Positions 26,590-35,984 of a stretch of DNA of 64,000 nucleotides are shown in pieces. The position numbers and the translations under genes are program-made. Origin of the DNA: Natrialba chahannaoensis JCM 10990. Its GTDB lineage: Archaea; Halobacteriota; Halobacteria; Halobacteriales; Natrialbaceae. The stretch covers positions 64,775 through 128,774 of the forward strand of contig NZ_AOIN01000035.1 of the NCBI RefSeq assembly GCF_000337135.1, in the 5' to 3' direction. Positions within the stretch are counted from its first letter, which is position 1, and every line of letters starts with the position of its first letter. The notes under the pieces were generated by a model. It had not been told where the DNA came from and did not search any database. It saw only the letters and a program-made list of their open reading frames with translations.

Positions 26590-28131
26590 TCAAGCGCCGC
26601 TGACATCCCGCCAGTTCGGTGCCGTCGAATACTCTCGCGAGGATAGCTCGTCGAACGCCGCGTAGACCACCTCCGATAGCGCCGGGTGCACGTGCACCGG
26701 CTCCGCAACGTCGTCGACCATCCCTGATCCACTGTCCATCGCGGTGACTACCTCCTGAATCAGCGTCGACGCATGTGGGCCGACGATGTGACAGCCCAGT
26801 ATCTCTCCCTCGGGTGCGGCCAGCACCTTGACGAAGCCGTCGGCGTCGAGAATCATCCCCAGCGGCGCGGTCCCGAACGGGACGTTTGCTGACTGGTACT
26901 CGAGTCCTTCCGCTTCAAGCGCGCCTTCAGTCCGGCCCACGCTTGCGACCTGCGGCGACGTGAAAACCGCGTGTGGCATCGCGTGGTAGTCAACCTCCTC
27001 ACCGGTCTCGTCGAGCACGTTCGCGGTGACGATCCGGGCTTCGTAGTCCGCGGCGTGCTTGTAGGGTTCGTTGGCGAGAACGTCGCCCAGCGCCCAGATG
27101 TCGTCTGCGGTCGTCTCCAGATACTCGTCCACCTCGACATGGCCCGAGTCGTCCGTCTCGACGCCGGTTTCCTCGAGATCGAGGCTATCGGTGTTCGGCT
27201 GTCGGCCAGTGGCGAACAGGAGTTGCTCGGCTTCGAGTTCGACCGATTCGCCACCGTTCCCTCTGCCGTCGCTCGGCTCGGCCGCCACGACAACTCCCTC
27301 AGTCGTTTCCTCGACCGCTGCCGCCTCGTATCCCGTGTAAATCTCACAGTGGGACTCGAGTGCGTCCGTCACAACCTCGCTCACGTCGTCGTCCTCGCGG
27401 GGGACCAACTGCTGGCTGCGGCCGACGAGCGAGACCTCGGTCCCAAGCGCGCCGAAGAAGTAGCCAAGTTCCGCGCCGATGTAGCCGCCGCCGACGATGA
27501 CGAGGGAGTCCGGCTGTTCGTCCAGAAAGAGTGCGTCCTCGCTCGTGAGGTAGTCGACGTCCTCGACGCCGTCGATCGGCGGCACGACGGGACGGCCGCC
27601 GACTGCGATGACGATCGTTTCGCCGCGGATGCGCGCCGATGTACTCGAGTCCGATTGTGACGCGTTCTCGTCCGTCGGCTCGACGACGATGGTGTTGTCG
27701 TCGACGAACCGTCCCGTTCCGTGGTAGCGGGTGAGACCGTCGGTGGTGTCGAGTGATGACTCCTGGTTGTCGGCCTTCTCGTAGACGGTGTCGTGGATGG
27801 CTGCGGTGAACTCGTCGAATTCGATCTCCTGGAGGTCGGCGTGGACGCCGAACTCGGTTGCGCGGCGCAGTTCGTCGACGATGTCGGCGCGGTGGATGAG
27901 CGCCTTCGAGGGGACGCAGCCGCGGGTGACGCAGGCACCGCCGAGCGGGCCGGGTTCGACGACTGCGGCGGTGTGTCCCTCGTCGATGGCGGCGGTTGCG
28001 ACCTGGCTGCCGGAGCCGCCGCCGAGGACGATAATATCGTATTCGTCGGTGCCGCCGTCTGCGGCGGCGGTAGTACAAGTGGTGCGTTCGCTGGAACCGT
28101 CAGTGCGCTCGCCAGCGTCGAATCCGGTCAT
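26590..28131 (-). CDS. FAD-dependent disulfide oxidoreductase (dihydrolipoamide dehydrogenase / mercuric reductase family)
   Basis: The protein has 513 residues. A FAD-binding GGGSGS motif is at about 37-42, the redox-active pair is in GGACVTRGCVPSK (C67, C72), an NAD-binding LVIVGGGYIGAE is near 213, and the C-terminal HVHPALSE supplies the catalytic His-Glu pair. The loop GACVTRGCVPSK departs from the GTCLNRGCIPSK of lipoamide dehydrogenases, and no 2-oxoacid dehydrogenase genes are near, so the substrate is uncertain. It lacks the extra C-terminal cysteines of MerA. Confidence 0.85.
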   Translation of the reverse strand: MTGFDAGERTDGSSERTTCTTAAADGGTDEYDIIVLGGGSGSQVATAAIDEGHTAAVVEPGPLGGACVTRGCVPSKALIHRADIVDELRRATEFGVHADLQEIEFDEFTAAIHDTVYEKADNQESSLDTTDGLTRYHGTGRFVDDNTIVVEPTDENASQSDSSTSARIRGETIVIAVGGRPVVPPIDGVEDVDYLTSEDALFLDEQPDSLVIVGGGYIGAELGYFFGALGTEVSLVGRSQQLVPREDDDVSEVVTDALESHCEIYTGYEAAAVEETTEGVVVAAEPSDGRGNGGESVELEAEQLLFATGRQPNTDSLDLEETGVETDDSGHVEVDEYLETTADDIWALGDVLANEPYKHAADYEARIVTANVLDETGEEVDYHAMPHAVFTSPQVASVGRTEGALEAEGLEYQSANVPFGTAPLGMILDADGFVKVLAAPEGEILGCHIVGPHASTLIQEVVTAMDSGSGMVDDVAEPVHVHPALSEVVYAAFDELSSREYSTAPNWRDVSGA

Positions 28132-28215
28132 CGGAGAACCGACAACGACTGTCGGCGTAAAACGAGGGGATGCGCTGGCTGGTCTGGTTCGAACACGTAC
28201 CTGTGGCGGCGCAAC

Positions 28216-28485
28216 TCACAGCCAGTCGTCGCCAGTATCGTCCGACTGGCCGTCTCTGTACGTACTGACCGCTTCCTGGAGGTTTTCGATCGCGATCTCT
28301 TCGGACTGGCCCTGACTCGAGACGCCGCTCTCCTCGTGGTCGGCGATGTAGAGTCCGTTCTCGTTGACGCGGAGGGAGACCGTCTCGTCGCGGAGTTCGT
28401 CGTACGCCGAGAGGTCGACGGTGAGTTCACGTTCGGTGTGGGTGTCGGCGTCGGCATCAGCGTCGGAATCTGCATCCGAAGGCAT
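28216..28485 (-). CDS. Small acidic protein, unknown
   Basis: The protein has 89 residues from the ATG at 28485 ([14 protein letters not shown]). A short Asp-rich N-terminus precedes a conserved-looking domain [19 protein letters not shown] that may be a small beta sheet. No family recognised. It is downstream of nothing obvious on its strand and divergent from ffh. Confidence 0.6.
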   Translation of the reverse strand: MPSDADSDADADADTHTERELTVDLSAYDELRDETVSLRVNENGLYIADHEESGVSSQGQSEEIAIENLQEAVSTYRDGQSDDTGDDWL

Positions 28486-28672
28486 ACCTCCGACTTGTCG
28501 CCGCACGGGTGAAATACTCACCGACGCGCTGCGACGCGCTCCTGTGGATCTACCGGTACGGTTCTCCGATAGCGTCTCTGATTTGAGACGTACACTCATA
28601 CTAGACAACCGATGCCCACGAGCCGGAATCGACTATCCATCCGATTTCTGGCCGCCGAGTCCACGAGAAAAA

Positions 28673-28681
28673 GGCTTTAAC
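28673..28681 (+). promoter_or_regulatory. TATA box for ffh
   Basis: GGCTTTAACG lies about 26-33 bases before the ffh ATG at 28706, consistent with a leaderless transcript and supporting that start. Confidence 0.55.
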
Positions 28682-28705
28682 GACCACGCCCCGTACATCC
28701 GGCAA

Positions 28706-30094
28706 ATGGTACTCGACGATCTCGGGAGTTCTCTTCGGGGCAGTCTCGATAAGCTCCGCGGGAAGTCACGAATTAGTGAGGAGGACGTCGAGGAGATCGT
28801 CAAGGAGATCCAGCGCTCCTTGCTCTCCGCCGACGTCGATGTCTCGCTCGTGATGGAGCTGTCGGACAACATCAAAGAGCGTGCACTCGAGGAGGAACCC
28901 CCAGCCGGGACGCCGGCGCGGGACTTCGTCCTCCGTATTGTCTACGAGGAACTCGTCGGCCTCATCGGCGACTCGACGGAACTACCACTCGAGGAGCAGA
29001 CGATTCTGCTGGCGGGACTGCAGGGGTCGGGGAAGACGACCTCCTCGGCCAAGATGGCCTGGTGGTTCTCGACGAAGGGGCTTCGGCCGGCGATCATCCA
29101 GACGGACACGTTCCGACCCGGTGCGTACGATCAGGCCAAGGAGATGGCCGGCCGCGCCGAGGTCGACTTCTACGGGAACCCGGACAACGATGACCCAGTC
29201 GAAATCGCACGGAAGGGTCTCGAGGCGACGAGCGAGGCCGACGTCCACATCGTGGACACGGCGGGTCGCCACGCACTCGAGGACGACCTTATCGATGAGA
29301 TCGAGGAGATCGAAGGTGTCGCCCAGCCCGATACGTCGCTGCTCGTTCTCGACGCAGCGATCGGGCAGGGAGCCAAGGAGCAGGCCCAGCAGTTCGACGA
29401 GTCGATCGGCATCGACGGCGTCGTCATCACGAAGCTCGACGGTACCGCGAAGGGTGGTGGTGCCCTTACTGCCGTCGATCAGACCGACAGTTCCATCGCG
29501 TTCCTCGGGACGGGTGAGGAGGTCCAGGACGTCGAGCGCTTTGAGCCGGACAGCTTCATCTCCCGCCTGCTCGGCATGGGCGATCTCGGACAGCTCGCAG
29601 AGCGCGTCGAGCGCGCGATGGAGCAGACCCAGATCGAGGACGACGACTGGGACCCCGAGGACATGCTCCAGGGGCAGTTCACCCTGAACGACATGCAAAA
29701 GCAGATGGAGGCGATGAACAACATGGGGCCGCTCGACCAGGTGATGGACATGATCCCCGGTTTCGGCGGCGGGATCAAGGACCAGCTTCCCGACGACGCG
29801 ATGGACGTCACCCAGGAGCGGATGCACACCTTCAGTGTCATCATGGACTCGATGACTGACGCCGAGAAGGAGTATCCGAAGGCCATCGGTGCAAGCCAGA
29901 TCGAGCGTATCGCCCGCGGCTCCGGGACGAGTGAGGAGAAGGTCCGCGAACTCCTCCAGCAGTACAAGATGATGGAGAAGACCATCAAGCAGTTCCAGGG
30001 GATGGGCTCCGAGCAGGAGATGCAGCGCATGATGAAGCAGATGCAACAGGGCGGCGGCGGTGGCGGCGGAATGGGCGGCCTCGGTCCGTTCTGA
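28706..30094 (+). CDS. ffh: Signal recognition particle protein SRP54
   Basis: The protein has 462 residues. The N domain ([19 protein letters not shown]) is followed by the GTPase with GLQGSGKT at 104-111, DTAGRHA near 188 and [10 protein letters not shown]. The methionine-rich M domain (about 310-450) ends in a [11 protein letters not shown] tail. It binds signal sequences and 7S RNA and works with FtsY (16325-17797). The start is the ATG that immediately precedes the conserved N domain. Confidence 0.97.
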   Translation: MVLDDLGSSLRGSLDKLRGKSRISEEDVEEIVKEIQRSLLSADVDVSLVMELSDNIKERALEEEPPAGTPARDFVLRIVYEELVGLIGDSTELPLEEQTILLAGLQGSGKTTSSAKMAWWFSTKGLRPAIIQTDTFRPGAYDQAKEMAGRAEVDFYGNPDNDDPVEIARKGLEATSEADVHIVDTAGRHALEDDLIDEIEEIEGVAQPDTSLLVLDAAIGQGAKEQAQQFDESIGIDGVVITKLDGTAKGGGALTAVDQTDSSIAFLGTGEEVQDVERFEPDSFISRLLGMGDLGQLAERVERAMEQTQIEDDDWDPEDMLQGQFTLNDMQKQMEAMNNMGPLDQVMDMIPGFGGGIKDQLPDDAMDVTQERMHTFSVIMDSMTDAEKEYPKAIGASQIERIARGSGTSEEKVRELLQQYKMMEKTIKQFQGMGSEQEMQRMMKQMQQGGGGGGGMGGLGPF

Positions 30095-30149
30095 TTGCCA
30101 CTGCGTTGTCTGGCACTCTGTCCTGTTGCCACTCTCGTTTCGCTCTCTC

Positions 30150-30185
30150 TTTCGACTCTTTTAACTCTTTTAACTCTTTTGACAG
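30150..30185 (+). terminator. Repeated T-tract downstream of ffh
   Basis: Three near-identical AACTCTTTT units create several runs of four T within 35 bases, about 55 bases after the ffh stop. Archaeal RNA polymerase often stops at such T-tracts; no hairpin is needed. Confidence 0.45.
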
Positions 30186-30327
30186 ACTCTTCTCACAATT
30201 TGCTCTGATTGTCGAATCTCGGACACTCACCCAGACGTCCGTGTCCGAGAGGGAGGGTCGCATACACTCGACCCAGCTGACAAATCTACCAGCACGTTAA
30301 TACAGCCACACTCACATTCTCGTCGTA

Positions 30328-31383
30328 ATGAATCGACGCCAGCACCTCGCCCAACTCGGTGGTGTCGGCCTCATCGCACTCTCGGGCTGTCTCGATACCA
30401 TCTCCGGCGACGAGACCGATGTCGCTGTCACGGACCGAACCGGACAACGCGCGCTCGATCGCGCGATTGGCCGACTGAACGAAATTGCGATCGAACTCAG
30501 TGCATACACAGGAACTGATTCTGGTACTGCTACCGGTACTGACTCTGACGCAGACACCACCACTACCGGCACCACTGACACCACTGCAACCAGTTCAGAC
30601 ACCGCATTTGATCCCGACCCACACCACGAGCGACTCGAGTCCACGCGCTCGTTTCTCGACACTGCGGCGACCGAACTCGAGTCCGATCGCCAGGCAGATG
30701 TCGATCTCGTCCGTGACTATGCTGACGTACTCGAGGGGCTCGTCTCAGTCACTGCAACCGTGACCGACGACGAACTCGAGAACGAGATTGAGGACGTGAG
30801 CGCCGCGTTCGATACGGACGCAGACGACGAGGAGGCGGCCGATGACAGAGACAACGCTCGCGACACCCTCGAGAGTCGATCTGGTCTCATCGGTGATGCA
30901 CAGGATCTCCTCGAGAGCGCCACCCAGACAGTCGAGGACTTCGACGACTCACGCTACGAATCCCTACCGACCGTCGACCGAGCACAACTGGTCGACGGAA
31001 TCGAGGCACTCGAGTCCGTCCTTGATTCTCAGGCAGTGCTGGTCGCCGGCTACGACGAGTTGCTTGCAGGCTACGACGAACTCGAGACGGGTCGGGAGTA
31101 CTCCGCGGACGACGAGTACGGTGCGGCCGAAACGGCGTTCCTCGACGCGAAATTGTCGTTCGAGGCGGGGACGGAGACGATCGAGGACGGACGTGACGGT
31201 ACGCCGAACGAACTCGCGGATGCCTTCAAGACGGCCCACTGTCAGGGAACACACTTGCAGACGGCTGCAGCGGAGTTTGCAGCGAGCGCAGCGGCAGCTG
31301 ACGACCGAGATATTGCTGGGGCCCAGAAACATCAGGAGGGGGCAGAAGACGCGCTCGCGGCGGCTGGCGAGTGTGGTGAGTGA
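30328..31383 (+). CDS. Tat lipoprotein with helical domain
   Basis: The protein has 351 residues. MNRRQHLAQLGGVGLIALSGC is a twin-arginine signal with a lipobox. A Thr/Asp-rich linker (about 60-95) precedes a mainly helical, acidic region (about 95-350) with heptad-like Leu/Ala spacing. No known domain recognised. It may be a cell-surface scaffold or binding protein. Confidence 0.7.
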   Translation: MNRRQHLAQLGGVGLIALSGCLDTISGDETDVAVTDRTGQRALDRAIGRLNEIAIELSAYTGTDSGTATGTDSDADTTTTGTTDTTATSSDTAFDPDPHHERLESTRSFLDTAATELESDRQADVDLVRDYADVLEGLVSVTATVTDDELENEIEDVSAAFDTDADDEEAADDRDNARDTLESRSGLIGDAQDLLESATQTVEDFDDSRYESLPTVDRAQLVDGIEALESVLDSQAVLVAGYDELLAGYDELETGREYSADDEYGAAETAFLDAKLSFEAGTETIEDGRDGTPNELADAFKTAHCQGTHLQTAAAEFAASAAAADDRDIAGAQKHQEGAEDALAAAGECGE

Positions 31384-31413
31384 GAAGTCGGACCTGGTAG
31401 GGGCAGAAAGCGG

Positions 31414-31827
31414 TTAGCTATCGACTGGCTTTCCGTCTTCTGTCGGCGGCGCAATCTGGTCGATATACTCCTCAACCGTTGGCTCGTCGACGCGCACGCG
31501 GACGCTGATTTCGCCGAGCTCGTCCGGTTCGCCGACCGAGAAGTTGATTCGATCCTCGAAGGCCGCTTGCTTCTTAAGGGCGAACGAGAACGAGTCCCCC
31601 TCGCGCGTCGAGAAGAACTCGCCGCGGGCGGTGTCGAGAATCTCTTGTCTGTGCAGGAGCTCGGAGAAGTGATCCATCGAGTGTGTCTCGGCGTGGATCT
31701 CACCAACGGACTCCTCGAGGTCAGCGTTCGGGAAGATGGTGGCGACGGCGTCGGCGACCCGACTGGTCACCTCAGTGTCGTAGACCGGTGCCGTTGCTTC
31801 GACGTCGACGCGGTAGATATCGGTCAT
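31414..31827 (-). CDS. UPF0201 family protein (RNA-binding domain-like)
   Basis: The protein has 137 residues and matches the archaeal UPF0201 family, with VDVEATAPVYDTEVTSRV at the start, FPNADLEE and GEFFSTREGDSFSFALKKQAA. Structures of the family show a ribosomal L5-like fold. Conserved neighbour is the UPF0200 kinase-like gene 77 bases upstream on the same strand; the pair is common in archaea. Function unproven. Confidence 0.88.
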   Translation of the reverse strand: MTDIYRVDVEATAPVYDTEVTSRVADAVATIFPNADLEESVGEIHAETHSMDHFSELLHRQEILDTARGEFFSTREGDSFSFALKKQAAFEDRINFSVGEPDELGEISVRVRVDEPTVEEYIDQIAPPTEDGKPVDS

Positions 31828-31904
31828 AGCTCTTGTCTCTGGATTCGGTGGGTACGATTTAGGGTCTAACGGTGCTGGTCCGTATCGCGACTGAGCACAG
31901 TCGG

Positions 31905-32549
31905 CTACGGTTGTGGCTCTTCGGGTTCTGTCTCACTCTTGCCCTCGCTACCGGTCGCGGTGGTCGCTTGTTCGGACTCGTCCGTGTCTGCGGACCCGAC
32001 AGCCGATCCGTCGCGGATAATCGATCGAATCCGCTCGTGGAACGACTCGAGCGACTCGGTGTTCTCGACGACGACGTCGGCACGGTCCATCGCGTCGTCC
32101 ATCCCGAAGCCGCGCTCGCGTTCGTCACGGGCCGCGAGCCCTTCGCCGCCATCCGCTTCGCTCGCATCACGTCCGCGAGCGTCAATCCGCTCGGCGCGAA
32201 CGTCGAAGGGAGCCTCGATACTGACCAGCGTGAACGCCTCGTCAAATCGTTCTTCGAAGGCGTTGACCTCGACATCCGAACGAATTCCGTCCACGAGCAC
32301 CGTCTCGTGATCCGCAAGGCGATCCTCGATCATCGGGAGCGAGCGCTCGGCGATGGCCGCCGGCCCGTTCTCCTCGCGTAGCGCCTGTGCGACCGTTCCG
32401 TGGTCTTTCGCCGGGTCGAGCCCGCGGTCTGCGGTTTCCTGACGGACGACGTCGCCCATCGTCACGACTGGAATCCCATCCTCGCGTGCGACGGTGGCAG
32501 CCTCTCCCTTGCCGCTTCCGGGGAGCCCCACCGTTCCGATGACGTGCAT
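31905..32549 (-). CDS. UPF0200 nucleotide kinase-like protein
   Basis: The protein has 214 residues with a Walker A GLPGSGKGEAA at 8-17, an LID-like arginine-rich stretch and a final acidic tail. It resembles dephospho-CoA kinase and adenylate kinase folds; members are annotated AAA family or dephospho-CoA kinase. It is likely a cytosolic kinase but the substrate is unknown. It is followed by the UPF0201 gene, a conserved pair. Confidence 0.85.
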   Translation of the reverse strand: MHVIGTVGLPGSGKGEAATVAREDGIPVVTMGDVVRQETADRGLDPAKDHGTVAQALREENGPAAIAERSLPMIEDRLADHETVLVDGIRSDVEVNAFEERFDEAFTLVSIEAPFDVRAERIDARGRDASEADGGEGLAARDERERGFGMDDAMDRADVVVENTESLESFHERIRSIIRDGSAVGSADTDESEQATTATGSEGKSETEPEEPQP

Positions 32550-33015
32550 CGAGAACTCCTACCGCCGAGACGTGCATAAGGGCTGTGTTCGCTGTCGCGG
32601 GTCATCGGTCGCCGGTCGTGCTTACGGTTTGTGGCTCACAGTCCACGTTTCGCGGGCCAGAGATGATACTTGTCGCGAGCGGACTCGAGTACCGGCGGTT
32701 TCACGTGTCGAAACGGTGTTAGGTCGGGTGTAGGCAATTGGCACGGTTCTTTCAGCTATGACGCGATTTCGACGGTGGTTGTGCCGGTGTTGCAGTGACC
32801 GTCTGATTGGATCGGTTATGCCGTTTTGGCGGGGATACCTGTATGCGGTGTGTATTGATAGTCGCCTACAGCTGTTGCAGCGTTGAAACTGTGGGTGTGT
32901 TTGCAACAGTTCGTATTTAAAACCTGAAACTTTCGCAATTCGTCTAAATTCTGCACGACAATTCGAACGAACGCGGTCCATTATCTGGCACCCTCACATC
33001 GGGCCAGATGCCGAT
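32550..33015. other. Intergenic region with inverted repeat and TATA-like element
   Basis: No supported gene. The most notable feature is an 8-bp perfect inverted repeat CTGTTGCA (32872-32879) with TGCAACAG (32902-32909), followed at once by a TATA-like TATTTAAAA (about 32912-32920). A transcript would begin near 32945 and give either a 70-base leader for the acidic lipoprotein or an independent RNA. The left part is GC-rich without coding signal. Confidence 0.45.
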
Positions 33016-33402
33016 ATGACAGCACCGAACCTCAACCGACGCCGCTTTACGAAGCTCGCTGGTGTCGGTATGATCGCGGCCGTCGCGGGTTGTATGGACG
33101 ATGAAGAGGACGATGAGCTCGGCGACGACGATGGCGACATCGGGGCCGATGATGACGGTACGGGTGATGACAGTGACCCAGGTGACGATGATATGGGCAA
33201 TGACGATGATGATGAGGATGCAAACGGTGACGAAGACGACGAGCTAGAAAACGGTGATGCTGACGATGAGAACGGAGTTGGTAACGAAGATGAAGATGGT
33301 GATGACGTGGACGGAGATGAGGATGCGGATGCCGATGCCGGTGACGATGATATCGGTGACGACGAAGACGATGCAGACCCCGACGCGGACAACGGTGCGT
33401 AA
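33016..33402 (+). CDS. Hyperacidic Tat lipoprotein
   Basis: The protein has 128 residues. MTAPNLNRRRFTKLAGVGM then AAVAGC form a twin-arginine signal with lipobox at C26. The rest is almost entirely Asp, Glu, Gly and Asn in DDD/GDD-type repeats, with no hydrophobic core, so it should be disordered and highly charged at the cell surface. It may bind cations or act as a spacer. Repeat expansion by slippage is likely. Confidence 0.75.
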   Translation: MTAPNLNRRRFTKLAGVGMIAAVAGCMDDEEDDELGDDDGDIGADDDGTGDDSDPGDDDMGNDDDDEDANGDEDDELENGDADDENGVGNEDEDGDDVDGDEDADADAGDDDIGDDEDDADPDADNGA

Positions 33403-33476
33403 TCACGTCTGACGAACACGCGAGATATCGATTTTTTCTGCGGACGGACTCGGTCACGGGACCAGTCAGTCAAAGG

Positions 33477-33487
33477 GTATAAATTGG
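33477..33487 (+). promoter_or_regulatory. TATA-like element before tRNA-Arg
   Basis: GGTATAAATTG lies about 31-41 bases before the first base of the tRNA, suitable for an archaeal tRNA promoter. Confidence 0.5.
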
Positions 33488-33517
33488 CCTGACGAATACT
33501 CTCCAGATGACGACCAT

Positions 33518-33621
33518 GGGCACGTAGCTCAGTCTGGACAGAGCGTCGGACTTCTATCCTCGTTGCGGTTGCGACGAGGGAAGACATCCGATGGTCGTGG
33601 GTTCGAATCCCATCGTGCCCG
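33518..33621 (+). tRNA. tRNA-Arg (anticodon UCU) with intron at 33557-33585
   Basis: The acceptor strands GGGCACG and CGTGCCC pair perfectly, the D stem is GCTC/GAGC, the anticodon stem TCGGA/TCCGA, and the T arm is GTGGG-TTCGAAT-CCCAT. The anticodon loop reads C-T-TCT-A, then a 29-base intron, then A. At the junctions the bases form a canonical bulge-helix-bulge: CTTC (33551-33554) pairs with GAAG (33580-33583), with bulges TAT and ACA each cut between bases 2 and 3. The intron itself forms a 9-bp hairpin with a GGTT loop. It decodes AGA (and possibly AGG). The discriminator is G33621; CCA is not encoded. Confidence 0.95.
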
Positions 33622-34534
33622 TTACGCCAGCAAACGCTAATGAGCAGCGCACAATGCACCACGAGGGATTCGAACCAGAGAAGTGCCTTGCTCCAACAGT
33701 GGTTCGAGTCCATTCTCCCTGTCCGAAAAACATTATTTCTGACCCCTTCATCCGGAGGGTAGCGCAATGGTTGCTACCGTCCGTTATCAAAGATATCACC
33801 CTCGTCAATAGTCCGGAGTTGTTGCTCTCCACAAGCGCACGAATTACCCGGGGAAACCGGTCGGATGGACCCATCGTTAAGCAACCAGATGGTGAATGTT
33901 TGCCCACAGTTGTACACATTCCAGGGACTTTTTGTTTATCGTCGTCTGTATCTGAAGGGGTCACCTAACCAAGACTATTGTTATCGTGCAACAATTGGGT
34001 AGTCGTCTTAAGTACCTGCTCATCAGTAGCACCCTCTCTGTCACTTCAATCGGGCATTGAGCAGTCCCCTCCATAATTTGAGAACTCGACATGAAATGAG
34101 GGGGTTCGAAGTGACCCGTCTCGTTGAATCTGACGAGCGCAAACGATGCAGTTGTCGAATTACCGGTCTTTGTCGGCTCTGTTCGCACTGTATACACGCC
34201 GGCCGCTCCACTGGCAGTCGAGTACGGACAGATCTGCAGGGAGAATGCAGGGACAGTGTCCCTGCAACGCGACGAAATCTGGGTGAGCAGATTCTGGTGG
34301 AGTTGGTCTCTCAGTGGTCTGCAGGGTGCATTGGAGACCAGTTCAACCAACAGTATAAACGACCATAAACCATCCAGCTGTTCCCAACATTTGCCAACTA
34401 TTGACATAGGAATGAAACTGTCCCAATTTCCACTCGAGGTTGGGTAGCACCGTCGTGGCTGGTAACACGGGTGTTACGTGGTTGGTCCAGTGTCTCTGTA
34501 GGCTTCATATGTGCAGGTAACATAGGGAAACTAC
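33622..34534. other. Decayed intergenic stretch next to tRNA-Arg
   Basis: No intact gene is supported. At 33656-33680 the minus strand contains GGTTCGAATCCCTCGTG, like the T arm and acceptor of the neighbouring tRNA in inverted orientation. At 33696-33714 the plus strand has a T-arm-like hairpin (AGTGG-TTCGAGT-CCATT). At 33760-33781 there is a hairpin GGTAGC/GCTACC. Near 34246-34266 is a perfect 8-bp hairpin TGCAGGGA/TCCCTGCA. The open frames here look like tRNA-arm artefacts or random. A former integration site of a mobile element is plausible. Confidence 0.45.
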
Positions 34535-35149
34535 ATGAGCGACGAGTCAATTCCAGTGACGCCGGAACTGCCGGATAGTCCCGTCCACATGCAGGGCACC
34601 GATCACATCACTATCTGGGGGAGCAACGCCGAGGACACGATCGAGTTCTATCGCGATCTGCTCGGGATGCCGCTGGTGCTTCGCCAGCCGAACCTCGATG
34701 ATCCGTCCCAGACACATCTCTTCTTCGATACAGGCGACGGGCGCATCTTGACGTTCTTCGTGAGCGACGACCGTCCCTCTGCCCGCGGCCAGCGCGGCGG
34801 CGTCGGCGCGGTCCACCACCTCTGTTTCAGCGTTGATCCGGACGAGTACGAGGAGACAATGCAGGCACTCGAGGACGCCGGCTACCAGTACAACATCTTC
34901 GACCGGGGTATCTTCCACTCGATCTACACGCGAGACAACAACGGCCTCGTCATCGAACTCTCAGCCGACAAGTACGAAATTCCGAACGACCGCCGGGGCG
35001 AGATCCTGGCGAAAGCACAGGAGTTACGCGAGGCTGACGGGGCGGAGTACGCCAAGGACGAGCACCTCCGCGGTGCAATCGAGGAACTTGGACTCGAGGT
35101 CGTCGAGCACGAGTTGCCCGACGCGAGCGCTGGCACCGGTGGGTTGTAA
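34535..35149 (+). CDS. VOC-family (glyoxalase fold) protein, MhqO-like ring-cleaving dioxygenase family
   Basis: The protein has 204 residues. The glyoxalase/VOC pattern includes HITIWGSNAEDTIEFYRDLLG near 22-42, HLFFDTGDGRILTFFV, VHHLCFSV near 94 and the late GLVIELSADKYEI with a possible metal glutamate. H22, H95 and E145-type ligands suggest a metal site. The next gene, starting on its last base, encodes a MhqD-like esterase, the same combination as bacterial mhqO-mhqD that detoxify quinones. Substrate here is inferred from that analogy. Confidence 0.82.
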   Translation: MSDESIPVTPELPDSPVHMQGTDHITIWGSNAEDTIEFYRDLLGMPLVLRQPNLDDPSQTHLFFDTGDGRILTFFVSDDRPSARGQRGGVGAVHHLCFSVDPDEYEETMQALEDAGYQYNIFDRGIFHSIYTRDNNGLVIELSADKYEIPNDRRGEILAKAQELREADGAEYAKDEHLRGAIEELGLEVVEHELPDASAGTGGL

Positions 35150-35904
35150 TGACGCCACCGACAGAGCGCGGGAACGGCGGCGACGGTGGCGATGGCGGCG
35201 GTGGTAGCGACGGCGGCACCAGTGGCAGCGACGACAGCGACGACAGAATCGACGGTCCACATCAGGGCCAATCGCTCGTAACAGCCGGAACGGAACTCGA
35301 ATCTGCCGACGCAGCGATGGTCCTCGTCCACGGCCGCGGAGCGACTGCGCGGAGTATCATCCAGATGGGGAACGAGGTCCATCAGGACGGTCTCGCGCTT
35401 CTCGCACCGCAGGCCCAGCGCAACGAGTGGTATCCGAATTCGTTCCTCGCGCCAGTGGAGTCGAACGAGCCAGGTCGAACGTCGGGGCTGCAGGCGATTT
35501 CGGATGCGATTGAGGCGGCAAACGAGGCTGGCGTGCCGACCGACCGACTCCTGGTGCTCGGCTTCTCGCAGGGGGCCTGCCTCGCGAGCGAGTACGTCGC
35601 GCGGGACCCGCAGCGCTACGGCGGGCTGGCCGCGCTGAGCGGCGGTCTGATCGGTGATGAGATCGAGGTGACGGACTATCTCGGTGGAGAGACGGCCGCT
35701 GACCTCGATGGAACCCCAGCCTTCCTCGGCTGCAGCGATGTCGACCCCCACGTTCCCGAAGAGCGCGTCCACGAAACCGCGAGCGTTCTCGAGGAACTCG
35801 ACGCCGATGTGGACACCCGCATCTACGAGGGGATGGGCCACGGCGTCAACGAGGATGAACTCGAGACGGTTGCCTCGATGGTCATCACGCTGGTCGGCGA
35901 GTAA
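35149..35904 (+). CDS. Phospholipase/carboxylesterase family alpha-beta hydrolase, MhqD-like
   Basis: The protein has 251 residues. After a Gly/Asp-rich N-terminal stretch (about 1-40) comes the hydrolase core with VLVHGRGATARS, the nucleophile serine in GFSQGACLASEYVA, an aspartate in CSDVDPHVP and a histidine in GMGHGVN. Its ATG overlaps the stop of the VOC gene by one base (TAATG), so the two are coupled. It likely hydrolyses esters or participates in quinone or ring-cleavage product removal. Confidence 0.85.
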   Translation: MTPPTERGNGGDGGDGGGGSDGGTSGSDDSDDRIDGPHQGQSLVTAGTELESADAAMVLVHGRGATARSIIQMGNEVHQDGLALLAPQAQRNEWYPNSFLAPVESNEPGRTSGLQAISDAIEAANEAGVPTDRLLVLGFSQGACLASEYVARDPQRYGGLAALSGGLIGDEIEVTDYLGGETAADLDGTPAFLGCSDVDPHVPEERVHETASVLEELDADVDTRIYEGMGHGVNEDELETVASMVITLVGE

Positions 35905-35984
35905 GTCGAGAAACGTATCAGGTGTGGTGACTCTCCGGCTCGTTACAGCCACTTCTTATGGCGCTCTCGGTCCTACGGTTGTGT

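Noticed and set aside
33554-33964. Minus-strand frames containing TMGFEPTTIG and GIRTHDHR-like strings
   Set aside because: These are well-known artefacts from translating tRNA T-arms; the tRNA explains them.
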